A stretch of 64,000 nucleotides of DNA from JADJXV01 sp964527785 (GTDB lineage: Bacteria > Bacteroidota > Ignavibacteria > Kapaibacteriales > UBA961): positions 10,865-74,864 of the forward strand of contig CAZGNO010000006.1 in the NCBI GenBank assembly GCA_964527785.1, given 5' to 3'. A program made the position numbers and the translations under genes. Positions 1 through 9,247 of the stretch are shown piece by piece; within the stretch, counting starts at the first letter, position 1, and each line of letters starts with the position of its first letter. The notes beneath the pieces are model-generated. The model saw only the letters and a list, made by a program, of their open reading frames with translations. It was not told the DNA's origin and did not search any database.

Positions 1-178
1 AATAGAAGCTAAAAAAAGACTTTCCGCCATGAATATTTTAGCACCCAAAAACCCGACAGGGTCTTTGCCATATATTAGTTTTTACTTAACTGACAGTACA
101 CCATTATTTCCCGTTATTGCCGAACGCTTTCTAGGATTCCCAATCTCAAAGCCCGAACGTGTTGTTCTTGAACATTAG
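1..178 (+). CDS. murI: Probable glutamate racemase, C-terminal end (partial)
   Basis: The window opens inside a coding region that reads without a stop from base 2 to a TAG at 176-178, giving 58 residues. The tail contains TDSTPLFPVIAERFLG followed by a short strand ending in ERVVLE. This resembles the C-terminal end of glutamate racemases, which make D-glutamate for peptidoglycan and often end in a (I)AERFLG helix and a final strand. The catalytic cysteines lie outside the window, so the assignment rests on the tail alone. It could be another protein with a similar end. Confidence 0.5.
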   Translation, partial: IEAKKRLSAMNILAPKNPTGSLPYISFYLTDSTPLFPVIAERFLGFPISKPERVVLEH

Positions 179-396
179 CAATATTCTCTGAAAACTCTGA
201 GGATTCTAATTCATGCTACGCAATTGATTTTGATGTATGAAGAAATTGTTCATGCAGATTGTCAGAGACAGAATGTTTATTTTAGTAGAAAATTACAGGT
301 AAATTAGTTTGTTATATGCAATCCAAACACACAGTTGAAGTCAATTAAATATAAACAGTTCAAATAAATTTCAGAATAAGCAAAGGAAAAATAATT

Positions 397-846
397 ATGA
401 GTCTAGAGCAAACAATTGCTGAGCAAATGAAAGCTGCGATGAAATCCGGTGATAAAGTTCGTCTTGACACTGTACGTTCAATTAGAGCTGCAATCTTAGA
501 ATTTAATACAAGCGGTATCGGAAAACCGATGACAGAAGAAGATGAAGTAAAGATTGTGCAAAAGCTGGCAAAAAAAAGAAAAGATTCAATTGAGATATAC
601 AAAACACACGGTCGTACGGAAGCTGCAGAAAAAGAACAGGAAGAACTGACAATTCTCGAAGAATTTTTGCCGAAGCAAATGGATGAAAGCGAAATTAGAA
701 CAATAGTTGAACGAGTTATTGCTGAAACAGGTGCCTCAAGTTCTAAAGATTTCGGTAAAGTAATTGGTGCATCTATGAAAGAATTGCGTGGAAAAGCTGA
801 TGGGACTATAGTTCAAACGATAGTAAAATCGTTGCTCGGAAACTAA
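397..846 (+). CDS. yqeY: GatB/YqeY domain protein
   Basis: This 149-residue protein has the YqeY family pattern throughout: an N-terminal helix with MKAAMKSGDKVRLDTVRSIRAAI, a middle KRKDSIEIYKTHGR segment and EFLPKQMDESEI before a C-terminal GKVIGASMKELRGKADG motif. The family shares its fold with the tail domain of GatB, the amidotransferase that corrects Glu-tRNA(Gln) or Asp-tRNA(Asn). Free-standing YqeY is thought to bind tRNA, but its role is not settled. The ATG at 397 follows a purine-rich AAAGGAAAA at 382-390. It lies 23 bases ahead of the TPR histidine kinase, possibly in one transcript. Confidence 0.92.
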   Translation: MSLEQTIAEQMKAAMKSGDKVRLDTVRSIRAAILEFNTSGIGKPMTEEDEVKIVQKLAKKRKDSIEIYKTHGRTEAAEKEQEELTILEEFLPKQMDESEIRTIVERVIAETGASSSKDFGKVIGASMKELRGKADGTIVQTIVKSLLGN

Positions 847-869
847 ATACAATATAATTAATCTTGTTC

Positions 870-2720
870 ATGGCACCGGAATTACTGACATTGATTGAAA
901 AGGTCGAGAATTCTACAGCAGTATCTCAAAAACTGGATGCTTTGGGAGATGTACTACATTTTTGTACTATACACTCTATTTATGATCAAGGATTTAAGTA
1001 TATCAAAATTATACAAGAAATCCTCGAGACTTATGAAAATAGAAGAGATTTGTTCAACATACTGACAGCAAGTGGGAATTTCTTTACCAAAACAGGGGAT
1101 TATTCTAAAGCTATTGAACTGCACTCGGAATCATTGCAAATTGCACTGTTGAACAATGACAAAACACAAGAATGCAGATCGTTATACAACTTAGGAATTG
1201 TTTATTATTACGTAGGTGATTATTCCAAAGCACTCGAAAACATTTCAAACTGCATAACCAAAAACACTGATGTAAAAAGTGAATTAACCTATTTATATTA
1301 TAATGCTCTCGGTGAAGTTTACAGGCAAATGGGCAATTATGAACTTGCTCTTTCGAACTTGTTCAAAATTATAGAGCTACTGAATGGTGACGAAACCAGA
1401 AATCGAATTAAAGGGCAGTGCTTACAAAATATAGGTTCGGTATATCTGAGTACAAAGCAGTATGATAAATCTCTTGATTATTTTATGCAAGCGCTGGATT
1501 TATATCAAAAGGAAGGAATGCTGGAATTTGAAGCACTTGCACTGAACAATCTTGGAGCGCTATACGGTTCAATGGGAGAGTATCCTGTTGCAATAGAACA
1601 TCTTGCTAAGGCACTTGGAATTCATCAACAAATTGGGGGGCTTAATAAAGATATAATTGCTAATACATTTTGTAATCTTGCTGAAGCATATTATAAAATA
1701 GACAACTATGATTTGTCTATACAATGTTGGCTGCAAGCTCTTGAAATAGCCGGACCAATTGAGGCAAAACATCGTTTGTTTGAAATTCATGAAGGTCTCT
1801 ATTCTGTTTATAAGAAACTTGATGAGTATTCAAAAGCATTGTATCACCATGAGTTATACATGAAATTCAAAGAGGAAGTTTATACGCAGGAAGCGTCTGA
1901 TAAATTGCAGAAAATGACAATCATTCATCTGGTTGAAACTCATAAAAAAGAAGCTGAAATTGAGCAGATTAAAAACATTGAGATGAGTGTTACAAATCAA
2001 AAACTCAAGGAGTTGAATGACGAAAAAGACGGTTTTTTGGCTATTGCCGCCCATGATTTGAAAAATCCGCTTACGGGTATTTTGTATATTGCCAATTCAA
2101 TGAAATCAGGCAGTTGTTTACCCGAAGAAATTATTGAATTTGGCGAAATGCTCCGGTATTCTGCGCAAGCAATGTTTGATTTAATTTCTAATCTTTTGGA
2201 TAGTAATAAATTTGAAAGCGGCGGTATCGAGCTTGTCTTTGCTTCAATAGATTCTGCACAGCTTATCCGACATTTAGTAAAAAACTGCAAACAGAATGCA
2301 AAGCCCAAAGGAATTAAAATTAATTGCATTACTCCCGAACAAGCTTTTGTACGAGCAGATATGCAGTTACTCAGGCAAGCTATTGACAACTTACTTTCTA
2401 ATGCTGTTAAATATTCACCATTCAACTCTGAGATTACCGTTGAAGTGGTTGATAAGCAAGAAAGTGAAACAGTTGAAATTCGTGTAAGGGATAATGGACC
2501 AGGTCTTTCAGCAGAAGATCAAAAAAAGTTATTTGGTAAATTTCAACGTCTATCTGCTAAACCGACCGGTGGAGAGCATTCCTCAGGGCTAGGACTATCC
2601 ATCTGTAAAAAGCTCGTAGATATGATGAAAGGAACTATTCGCTGTGAGTCTGAATTCGGCAAAGGTGCAACATTCATTATCGAACTACCAAGTGCTGAGG
2701 AAGAGAAATATGAAGATTAA
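870..2720 (+). CDS. Soluble TPR-repeat sensor histidine kinase
   Basis: This protein of about 616 residues begins with roughly seven tetratricopeptide repeats (about residues 40-330; typical pieces are GDYSKAIELHSESL and KQYDKSLDYFMQAL). A charged coiled coil (about 350-390) leads to a HisKA motif, AAHDLKNPL, whose His395 is the likely phosphorylation site. The HATPase domain has the N box (DNLLSNAVKYSP), DNGPGLS, an F box and SSGLGLSI near the end. No signal peptide or membrane segment is seen, so it should act in the cytoplasm, sensing through protein contacts of the TPRs. No response regulator lies next to it. I chose ATG 870; an in-frame TTG at 864 adds only two residues. Confidence 0.88.
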   Translation: MAPELLTLIEKVENSTAVSQKLDALGDVLHFCTIHSIYDQGFKYIKIIQEILETYENRRDLFNILTASGNFFTKTGDYSKAIELHSESLQIALLNNDKTQECRSLYNLGIVYYYVGDYSKALENISNCITKNTDVKSELTYLYYNALGEVYRQMGNYELALSNLFKIIELLNGDETRNRIKGQCLQNIGSVYLSTKQYDKSLDYFMQALDLYQKEGMLEFEALALNNLGALYGSMGEYPVAIEHLAKALGIHQQIGGLNKDIIANTFCNLAEAYYKIDNYDLSIQCWLQALEIAGPIEAKHRLFEIHEGLYSVYKKLDEYSKALYHHELYMKFKEEVYTQEASDKLQKMTIIHLVETHKKEAEIEQIKNIEMSVTNQKLKELNDEKDGFLAIAAHDLKNPLTGILYIANSMKSGSCLPEEIIEFGEMLRYSAQAMFDLISNLLDSNKFESGGIELVFASIDSAQLIRHLVKNCKQNAKPKGIKINCITPEQAFVRADMQLLRQAIDNLLSNAVKYSPFNSEITVEVVDKQESETVEIRVRDNGPGLSAEDQKKLFGKFQRLSAKPTGGEHSSGLGLSICKKLVDMMKGTIRCESEFGKGATFIIELPSAEEEKYED

Positions 2721-2799
2721 ATTACAGATATATACTCATACCGTTCCATTATCTATACATAAGAAAGCAATTACCACTGTTTAAAAACTAATACAATCA

Positions 2800-5145
2800 A
2801 TGACAAACGAAGAAATACTACTCCACGACACACTTGTCGAACTTGAATTCCCGACAGTACTTGAGCATATAGCACGATTTTCATATTCAGATTTGGGCCG
2901 TGAAATTATCCTTCAAGTAGCCCCCGTTGAAGATGCCGCTTGGCTTAGAGCTGAACATGAACGTATCGAAGAGCTCAGAGGTTTACTTTCTCGAAATGAA
3001 GTACTGCCTCTTGACGGTCTTACTGATATTCGCCCACAATTACATAAATCACTGATTCAAGGTGCGTACCTTACTCCTCCCGAACTTATTACCGTTATGG
3101 AGGCAATTCGTTCGTCACGGCTTTTACGCAGTTATTTCAAACAGCAGGAAACTACTCCATACCTGACTGATTTTTGTAGTGTCCTACACGAAAGCAGATT
3201 CCTCGAGAAACATATCAATGATGCTATTGATGAAACAGGGGTAGTTCGCGACACCGCTAGCCGTGAGCTAGCCAATATCCGCAGGGAAATACAAGAAACC
3301 TCAGCAAAACTTCGTTCACGTCTTAGGAAAATACTTCAAAAGGTGGTAGAAGAAGACCGCGCTATGGAAGAATATGTAACTCAACGAGAAGGGCGTTATG
3401 TATTGCCAATTAAGGTAGAACATAAACGGCAAATTCCGGGGGTTATTCATAGTGTATCCCAAACAGGTTCAACTGTTTTTCTTGAACCGTCTGAAATCTT
3501 TGAGTCGAACAATCAGCTTTCGATGCTCTATAATGAAGAGCAACGAGAAATAGTCAGAATCCTGACAACACTTACAGCCGAACTCTGTGCCGAGGCACGA
3601 GAATTTTTAAGCTCAATTGATGTTTTGGCTAATTTTGATGCGATTTATTCCAAAGCACAGTATGCACTTAAACGCCAAGGAATTAAACCGCAAATTTTAG
3701 ATGAAAACCGAATCGAATTGCGTAATGTCTATCATCCGCTGTTGCAGTGGAGTGCCGGCTCGCGACCTATTCCGCTTTCTATTGAGTTTACTTCCGATAC
3801 TCGAGGGCATCTTATTTCTGGTCCGAACGCAGGGGGAAAAACAGTTGCTCTCAAAAGTATAGGGTTGAATATTGCAATGGCATTGTCGGGGATTTTCCCG
3901 CTTGGTGATTGTGAAACGAACGTTCGCTCGATTTTTTGCGCTATCGGTGACCACCAGTCAATTGAAAATAATCTTAGTACATTCAGCTCCCAAATTGTAC
4001 GGTTACGTGAAATTCTCTCGCATTGTTCGCCCCAAGCATTAATACTTGTTGATGAAATATGTTCGGGTACCGATCCGCAAGAAGGCGGTGCTTTAGCTGC
4101 CGGCATTCTGGATAGCTTCATCGAGCGCAAAGCAATGTTTGTAGTGACAACCCACCAATCGTCACTCAAAAGCTACGCCTTGAGTCGTCCTGAGATACTG
4201 AACGCATCAATGGAATTTGACGGGGTTCGGCTCGTGCCTACGTATCGTTTCCAATCGGGTGTTCCGGGTAACAGTTATGCTTTTGCTCTTGCAAAATCTG
4301 TTGGTATTCCCGAAGTAGTAATGAACCGTGCCAAGACATATCTAGGCGACCGCCATTCCGAATTGGAAGAAAGTATAGCAGCACTCCAGCGGTTCAAGCA
4401 GGAAGCCGAGGAGCATCTGCGCCGTGCTGCACAAGAGCACATTATTTCAGAGAAAAAACGTATTGATTATGAAGAACGCCTTGCCGAAGTCAAAGCGAAA
4501 CGCAATCAAATTATCGGTGAAGCTCGTGACGAAGCTAAAGATATTGTCCAAAAATCAAATGCACTCGTAGAGCAGACCATTAAGGAAATACGTGAGCAAC
4601 AGCGATCAGCGTCAGAAATTAAAAAGGATTTTGAAACAGGCAAAAAAGATATTGAAAAGCGAGCAGAAGCAATGAAGCCAAAGCAAGAAGTTGATAATGA
4701 GGTTCTAAAAGCGGGCGATTCAGTAACTATGTCCGGCTCGAACGAAGTGGGAGTTGTTATTGCAATTGATACTGCTGCTCATTCAGCAGTTGTTGAGTTT
4801 AACGGGCTGAAATTCAAAACAGCTTTGGCACAATTACGAAAAGCAGCAAAATCAAAACAAAAAGATGCTTTGAAAAGTTCGGGAAACATGGTAAAGTTCG
4901 ATTCAAAAATGAACCTCGATCTTCGAGGACAAAGAGCTGATGCTGCTTGTAAGGAAGTTGAGCAGTTTATTTCTGATGCTATGCTCAGTAATTTGCAATC
5001 TCTGACTATTATTCATGGTAAGGGGACCGGGGCATTGCGCATGGCTATTCACGATCAGCTACGGAAGCATCCTTTAGTTGCAAATTATAGATTGGGAACA
5101 ATACAAGAGGGTGGGGATGGTGTTACGATTCTTGAACTGAAATAA
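2800..5145 (+). CDS. mutS2: Endonuclease MutS2
   Basis: The 781-residue length and domain order match MutS2. An N-terminal core and clamp are followed by the ATPase with Walker A GPNAGGKT (about 341-348) and Walker B region LVDEICSGTDPQEGG (about 416). A long charged coiled coil follows (about 520-620), then a KOW-like segment and a C-terminal Smr nuclease domain with LDLRG (about 706) and HGKGTGALR (about 739). There is no MutS mismatch-recognition domain, so it is not MutS1. MutS2 family members suppress recombination or rescue collided ribosomes, depending on the organism. The ATG at 2800 directly follows a 79-base gap from the kinase gene. Confidence 0.97.
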   Translation: MTNEEILLHDTLVELEFPTVLEHIARFSYSDLGREIILQVAPVEDAAWLRAEHERIEELRGLLSRNEVLPLDGLTDIRPQLHKSLIQGAYLTPPELITVMEAIRSSRLLRSYFKQQETTPYLTDFCSVLHESRFLEKHINDAIDETGVVRDTASRELANIRREIQETSAKLRSRLRKILQKVVEEDRAMEEYVTQREGRYVLPIKVEHKRQIPGVIHSVSQTGSTVFLEPSEIFESNNQLSMLYNEEQREIVRILTTLTAELCAEAREFLSSIDVLANFDAIYSKAQYALKRQGIKPQILDENRIELRNVYHPLLQWSAGSRPIPLSIEFTSDTRGHLISGPNAGGKTVALKSIGLNIAMALSGIFPLGDCETNVRSIFCAIGDHQSIENNLSTFSSQIVRLREILSHCSPQALILVDEICSGTDPQEGGALAAGILDSFIERKAMFVVTTHQSSLKSYALSRPEILNASMEFDGVRLVPTYRFQSGVPGNSYAFALAKSVGIPEVVMNRAKTYLGDRHSELEESIAALQRFKQEAEEHLRRAAQEHIISEKKRIDYEERLAEVKAKRNQIIGEARDEAKDIVQKSNALVEQTIKEIREQQRSASEIKKDFETGKKDIEKRAEAMKPKQEVDNEVLKAGDSVTMSGSNEVGVVIAIDTAAHSAVVEFNGLKFKTALAQLRKAAKSKQKDALKSSGNMVKFDSKMNLDLRGQRADAACKEVEQFISDAMLSNLQSLTIIHGKGTGALRMAIHDQLRKHPLVANYRLGTIQEGGDGVTILELK

Positions 5146-5171
5146 CAGGATGGAGTTTTTTAATTTTTTTT

Positions 5172-6191
5172 ATGCTTGAAGCATTATATTCTGCATTAAT
5201 AAGAACAAACTCCTATCTTTTTGATACAAATAGGAGAGTAATCAATCATGCAGAAATCCCCGTTATCAGCATAGGGAATATTTCGACAGGCGGAAGCGGG
5301 AAAACGCCCTTTACTCAAACTATTGCTCGAAAGCTTCTTGATATTGGAAAAAGACCGGCAATAATTGGAAGAGGATACAAGAGGAAAAGTAAGGGTGAGA
5401 TAATTGTTTCTAATGGTGAGGAGATATTTACCGATGTTCAATCGGCAGGCGATGAACTTTTCCTTCACGCTATTACACTCCACGCGCCAGTAATAGCGAA
5501 CAGCAATAGATTTCAAGCAGCAGAAACAGCTGTAAAGAAACTTCACTGTAATGTAATACTTCTTGACGACGGCTTTCAGCATCGTCAGTTGCATAGGGAT
5601 TTGGACATTGTTCTTCTCGATGAGTTTACAGTAAATCAAAATTATTTGCTGCCAAAGGGCAGGTTACGTGAAAATTTCTCATCATTGAAACGCGCTGATG
5701 TTATTGGCTTGCAAGAGGGAATAGATATAAACCTTATTCCATATTCTCTACAATCAAATCAATTTCTCGTCACTACAAAAACCGAAGCAGGTAAGCCGTA
5801 CTTATTCAATCAATTTACACAGAAAAACATTCACAGTCCATCATCCCAATCGGTGATACCAGGGAAACTCATAGCTGTTTCAGCGATTGCACACCCCGAT
5901 AAATTTGAAAAAACACTTCGACAAAGTAATATAAACGCTATCTATCACAAAACATTTAGTGATCACCACTCATATTCTTCGAAGGATATTATTGACATTG
6001 TCGAATCATGCAACAAACATTCTGTACAAGCAATTATTACTACAGAAAAAGACGCTGTAAAACTTCTAAGCTATAGCTCTCAATTTGAAAGAAACGGGAT
6101 TATGGTCTATATTCTTCCAATCACTACGGTAATTACTTCAAATGAGGAATTATTTGACAACAAAATCACTCAAATTATTAATAATAAATAA
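5172..6191 (+). CDS. lpxK: Tetraacyldisaccharide 4'-kinase
   Basis: LpxK phosphorylates the 4' position of the lipid A disaccharide at the inner membrane. This 339-residue protein has the LpxK P-loop region VISIGNISTGGSGKTP (about residues 31-46), GRGYKRKSKG, the DDGFQHRQLHRDLDIVLLD motif and a C-terminal TTEKDAVKL motif, all typical of the family. The N-terminal hydrophobic helix is shorter than in E. coli LpxK. It begins 26 bases after mutS2 and ends 9 bases before the next gene, so co-transcription is likely. Together with LptD further on, it shows that the organism makes lipopolysaccharide. Confidence 0.96.
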   Translation: MLEALYSALIRTNSYLFDTNRRVINHAEIPVISIGNISTGGSGKTPFTQTIARKLLDIGKRPAIIGRGYKRKSKGEIIVSNGEEIFTDVQSAGDELFLHAITLHAPVIANSNRFQAAETAVKKLHCNVILLDDGFQHRQLHRDLDIVLLDEFTVNQNYLLPKGRLRENFSSLKRADVIGLQEGIDINLIPYSLQSNQFLVTTKTEAGKPYLFNQFTQKNIHSPSSQSVIPGKLIAVSAIAHPDKFEKTLRQSNINAIYHKTFSDHHSYSSKDIIDIVESCNKHSVQAIITTEKDAVKLLSYSSQFERNGIMVYILPITTVITSNEELFDNKITQIINNK

Positions 6192-6200
6192 GAGTACGAT

Positions 6201-6917
6201 ATGAAAATTGCAATTTCAAGGGCTAGCGGAACAGCTAAATATGCACTCTACGCACATTGGTTACGATTTGTAGAGCCAAATATAGAGATAGTTGATCTTT
6301 TTACAGCACCAAACGAAGCAGAAGCAAATCTGGCTGAATGCTCAGGTTTGATTTTAACGGGTGGACCTGATGTAAACCCAAATAAATATGGAAAACCCGA
6401 ACGTATCAATGATTGTTATATTGATGATGACCGCGATTCACTCGAATTTCCTATCATTGATATTGCACGTGAATTGAAACTTCCTATTTTGGGAATTTGT
6501 AGAGGTGCACAGGTTTTAAATGTTGCGTTTGGTGGAACACTTATCGTTGATATTCCGACCGATCACCCATCGAAAATTGAACACAAGAGTACTCCTGAAG
6601 GGGACAGCAGGCATGAGATACAAGTTGTTGCCGGCTCATTGCTCAAGAAAATCACCCATATATCCGAGGGTGAAGTAAATTCAGCTCATCACCAAGCTGT
6701 AGAATATTTATCAGAACATCTGCGGAGTGCAGCCGTATCACCCGACGGGATAATTGAAGCGTTTGAATGGAACGAACCGACGGGTAAGCCGTTCTTATTA
6801 GGTGTGCAGTGGCATCCCGAACGTTTAGAATACGATAATGTATTTTCTAAGCGCATTGCTGAACATTTCGTATTTGAAGCAGAAGCGCGAAGTTTGCTTT
6901 TTCGATCTCCGCGATAA
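6201..6917 (+). CDS. Gamma-glutamyl-gamma-aminobutyrate hydrolase family (peptidase C26)
   Basis: This is a class-I glutamine-amidotransferase-like hydrolase of 238 residues. The expected triad is visible: Cys100 in GICRGAQ, and His205 with Glu207 in QWHPE. The TGGPDVNP motif (about 55) and ILGICRGAQVLNVAFGG are typical of the PuuD/peptidase C26 group, which cleaves gamma-glutamyl amide bonds, for example in putrescine breakdown. No other putrescine genes are nearby, so the substrate is unknown. The start lies 9 bases after lpxK. Confidence 0.88.
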   Translation: MKIAISRASGTAKYALYAHWLRFVEPNIEIVDLFTAPNEAEANLAECSGLILTGGPDVNPNKYGKPERINDCYIDDDRDSLEFPIIDIARELKLPILGICRGAQVLNVAFGGTLIVDIPTDHPSKIEHKSTPEGDSRHEIQVVAGSLLKKITHISEGEVNSAHHQAVEYLSEHLRSAAVSPDGIIEAFEWNEPTGKPFLLGVQWHPERLEYDNVFSKRIAEHFVFEAEARSLLFRSPR

Positions 6918-6983
6918 ATTGGCGTATATTTTGAGGATGAAATGTTGTAGGAATAAATAGAAACTATCCAACAACATTTAGGT

Positions 6984-7307
6984 ATGAATATGCGCACACT
7001 TTATAGTCATCTGGAGCATCTTCTGGCATACGACGAACGATTCTATTCAAAAGGCAAACTCAAGAGAAATAAGCTCATTGAATATGCACTGCGTTCTGAC
7101 AATGAACTTCTTAAGTATTTGCTTTCTGACCAAATTATTGCCATGTTGTTCTTCAAGGAAGAAGACGGCAAACAAGTTTTTGATAAAGCACAATTTCATG
7201 AATTTGTAGCCAATAAGTCTTTTGTAGGGAATAACTCGTCAAATGAAAATGTAAAGATCGAATTTATTTTCGATACCGGAATCCGTCCTACGCCGTGGGT
7301 AGCGTAG
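6984..7307 (+). pseudogene. Orphan N-terminal fragment of a type III (Mod-like) DNA methyltransferase
   Basis: This 107-residue frame looks like the non-catalytic start of type III restriction-modification methyltransferases (Mod). The pattern GKLKRNKLIEYALRSDN, LLKYLLSD, FFKEEDG and VFDKAQFHEFV matches the usual Mod opening (GKL.K.KVIE.A...D.ELLK.LLSD....FF.E.DG..VFDK..F). After about residue 80 the similarity stops and the frame ends in an unrelated tail. The catalytic DPPY and FxGxG motifs are absent, and no res helicase gene is nearby. I read it as a remnant of a lost system. A small protein reusing this domain is possible but less likely. Confidence 0.65.
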
Positions 7308-7323
7308 CGACCAAAACAACAGT

Positions 7324-8257
7324 ATGAAAAAACGGTATATTGTTCTGATAACATCTGTCATCATGCTGATAGTAGTCGGCTCTATGGGTGTGTATTGGGG
7401 GATATACCATGTTCTTCCGTATTCTGCTATCAAACCCTTCCGTATTACCCCTCAAATTCTTCACGATAAATTCAAAGATGCTGTCTCACCAAATAGATAC
7501 AGTCATCTTACAATTAACAACCTCACTTTCCATACTCGTGACAGTATCCTCATACGCGGATGGTTTATTCCGTCACTAACCAAATCAAAAGGGACAATAT
7601 TAGTACTTCATGGCATTGCCAGTACAAAACATCTGATGCTTCCGTATGCATTAGATTTAGTCAAGGATAGTTTTAATGTCGTCATTTACGATTCACGAGC
7701 ACATGGAGAAAGCGGCGGTGAATATTGCACACTCGGTTATTATGAGAAACACGATGTCAGTAATTGCATTGATAAAATTATATGTCAATATGGCGATTCG
7801 TGCGCTCCGTTTGGCATAATCGGTAATTCAATGGGGGCAGCTATAACACTTCAGGCAATGGCTCTGGAAAAGAGGATTGTGTGTGGAATTTCAGAAAGTT
7901 CATTTGCCGACTTACGGGAAATTCAATGTGATTATCTTGAGCAGCTTATCAAAGTTCGGTGGGATTGGATTTCGATTCCGGCTTTTGCACGTTCCGAAGA
8001 AATTGCTCACTTTCACATTGACGACGTATCTCCTGAAAAATCAGCCATCTCTATCACTCAACCAATACTGATTATCCACGGTGATGCCGATAAGAAAATC
8101 AATATAAAATATGCTTACAGAATATTTGAGAATCTTCATTCTTCAAAGGAATTTTACATGGTTAAGGATGGAGGGACATGAGGACTTGCGGGTGAAGGGT
8201 GGGGAAGAGTATTTACAGAGGATTCGGGAGTTTTTTGGAAAGTGGATGGTGAGGTAA
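7324..8257 (+). pseudogene. Alpha/beta hydrolase with a C-terminal frameshift
   Basis: An N-terminal hydrophobic segment (about residues 4-26) anchors an alpha/beta hydrolase with VLHGIAS, the nucleophile elbow GNSMGA (Ser169) and the acid-loop HGDADKK (Asp254). The open frame stops with TGA at 8179-8181 after VKDGGT, just where the catalytic His should come. If one G of the run at 8173-8175 is dropped, the frame continues as GGHEDLRVKGGEEYLQ and ends at TAA 8255-8257. The intact gene therefore probably spans 7324-8257 and carries a one-base insertion. This is either a real inactivating mutation or a homopolymer sequencing error. The encoded 285-residue product would lack the triad His. Confidence 0.75.
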
Positions 8258-8271
8258 TAAATATGAGTTGT

Positions 8272-8303
8272 CAACGCCCTTTGAAGATAATCAAAGAGCG
8301 TTG
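8272..8303. terminator. Hairpin between convergent genes
   Basis: An imperfect inverted repeat has arms CAACGCCCTTTGA (8272-8284) and TCAAAGAGCGTTG (8291-8303), one mismatch, loop of six. It lies between the hydrolase (plus) and the pentapeptide gene (minus). The T tract on either side is weak, so its terminator role is likely but not certain. Its core resembles the hairpin after the tmRNA gene. Confidence 0.5.
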
Positions 8304-8368
8304 TACTTTATGAGTTTATATGCAACCCTTTCACCTATGTAGTTGTGTTTCACATATTCTTTGCATTC

Positions 8369-9244
8369 TTAGATAACTGTCACCTTCGTCAAATCCGCCC
8401 CCATCCCTTTAAGCGCAGCGTAGGTCAACTTATCCATCATCGCACCGTCAAAGTTGATGGTTTTGATTGCACGAAAGTTCTTGTTAGTCAAGGCAAAAGC
8501 CGGACGAAAAGACACATTTCTAAGGGTTGCCCCCTTAAACGTTGTCTCGTTCAGCGAAGACTTGTCAAACTTGACACCAATAAAAGTCTGTCCGTCCATA
8601 CGTAGCCCACGCAAGTCCGAGTATTCAAAGTCCACACCCTCAAAACTACAGTTCTCAAAAACCGTCTTTCTAAGGTCACTCATTATTAGTTTTACATCTA
8701 TCAATTTTACATCAGTGAATTTTGTACCGTCCAGCGAAGATTTATCGAATTTTGTACGGACAAGGATGGATTTGTTGAAAGTTGCACCTGTCAAATCAAG
8801 TACGGTGAAGCTACAATCAGTCAGATTTGCTTTATTAAAATTGGTTTCACGTACATCACTTACGATAAACGAACTACCGGTCAAGTCCGCACCGGAAAAG
8901 TCTGTACCGGACAATGCACTTGCCTTAAACTCTCCGTTGTGTGCCGTAACACCTGCAAAATCACTATTCTTCAAGTCAGATGCGTTGAAGTTTGTAAGAA
9001 CTTGCCGTTCAAGTGAACGGGAAAGATTGGCAACCTCTTGCAACGTCTGCTCAATATCCCCGATACTACCGATTGTCATCTCAAAAGCTGTTTCATCGTC
9101 CTTACCCTCAGTTTTGAGTTCATGAAACCGCTCTTGCAAATCCGAGAGCAATTCATCCTTTAGTTCGTTGATGCTTTTCACACCTTCGTATGGTGAAAAG
9201 ACACCATTTAAATAGTTTATCAGTTTGTTATTCATGATATTCAA
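8369..9244 (-). CDS. Pentapeptide-repeat protein with N-terminal HAAS/DUF1700-like helical domain
   Basis: The first 80 or so residues form a helical domain (INELKDELLSDLQERFHELKTEGKDDETAFE, then GSIGDIEQTL) like the HAAS/DUF1700 or permease-prefix domains found beside PadR regulators. Residues about 85-260 are a run of pentapeptide repeats, A(D/N)Lxx and related five-residue steps such as GTDFSGADLTGSSF, which should fold as a right-handed quadrilateral beta-helix. No membrane segment or signal peptide is seen. The gene starts 3 bases after the padR stop, so the two are one operon. The helical domain probably couples the protein to PadR control. What the beta-helix binds cannot be told from sequence. 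Confidence 0.82.
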   Translation of the reverse strand: MNIMNNKLINYLNGVFSPYEGVKSINELKDELLSDLQERFHELKTEGKDDETAFEMTIGSIGDIEQTLQEVANLSRSLERQVLTNFNASDLKNSDFAGVTAHNGEFKASALSGTDFSGADLTGSSFIVSDVRETNFNKANLTDCSFTVLDLTGATFNKSILVRTKFDKSSLDGTKFTDVKLIDVKLIMSDLRKTVFENCSFEGVDFEYSDLRGLRMDGQTFIGVKFDKSSLNETTFKGATLRNVSFRPAFALTNKNFRAIKTINFDGAMMDKLTYAALKGMGADLTKVTVI

Positions 9245-9247
9245 TCC

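Noticed and set aside
8454..9125. Long plus-strand frame antisense to the pentapeptide gene
   Set aside because: The repeat structure of the real gene keeps the opposite strand open; the product has no family-like pattern.
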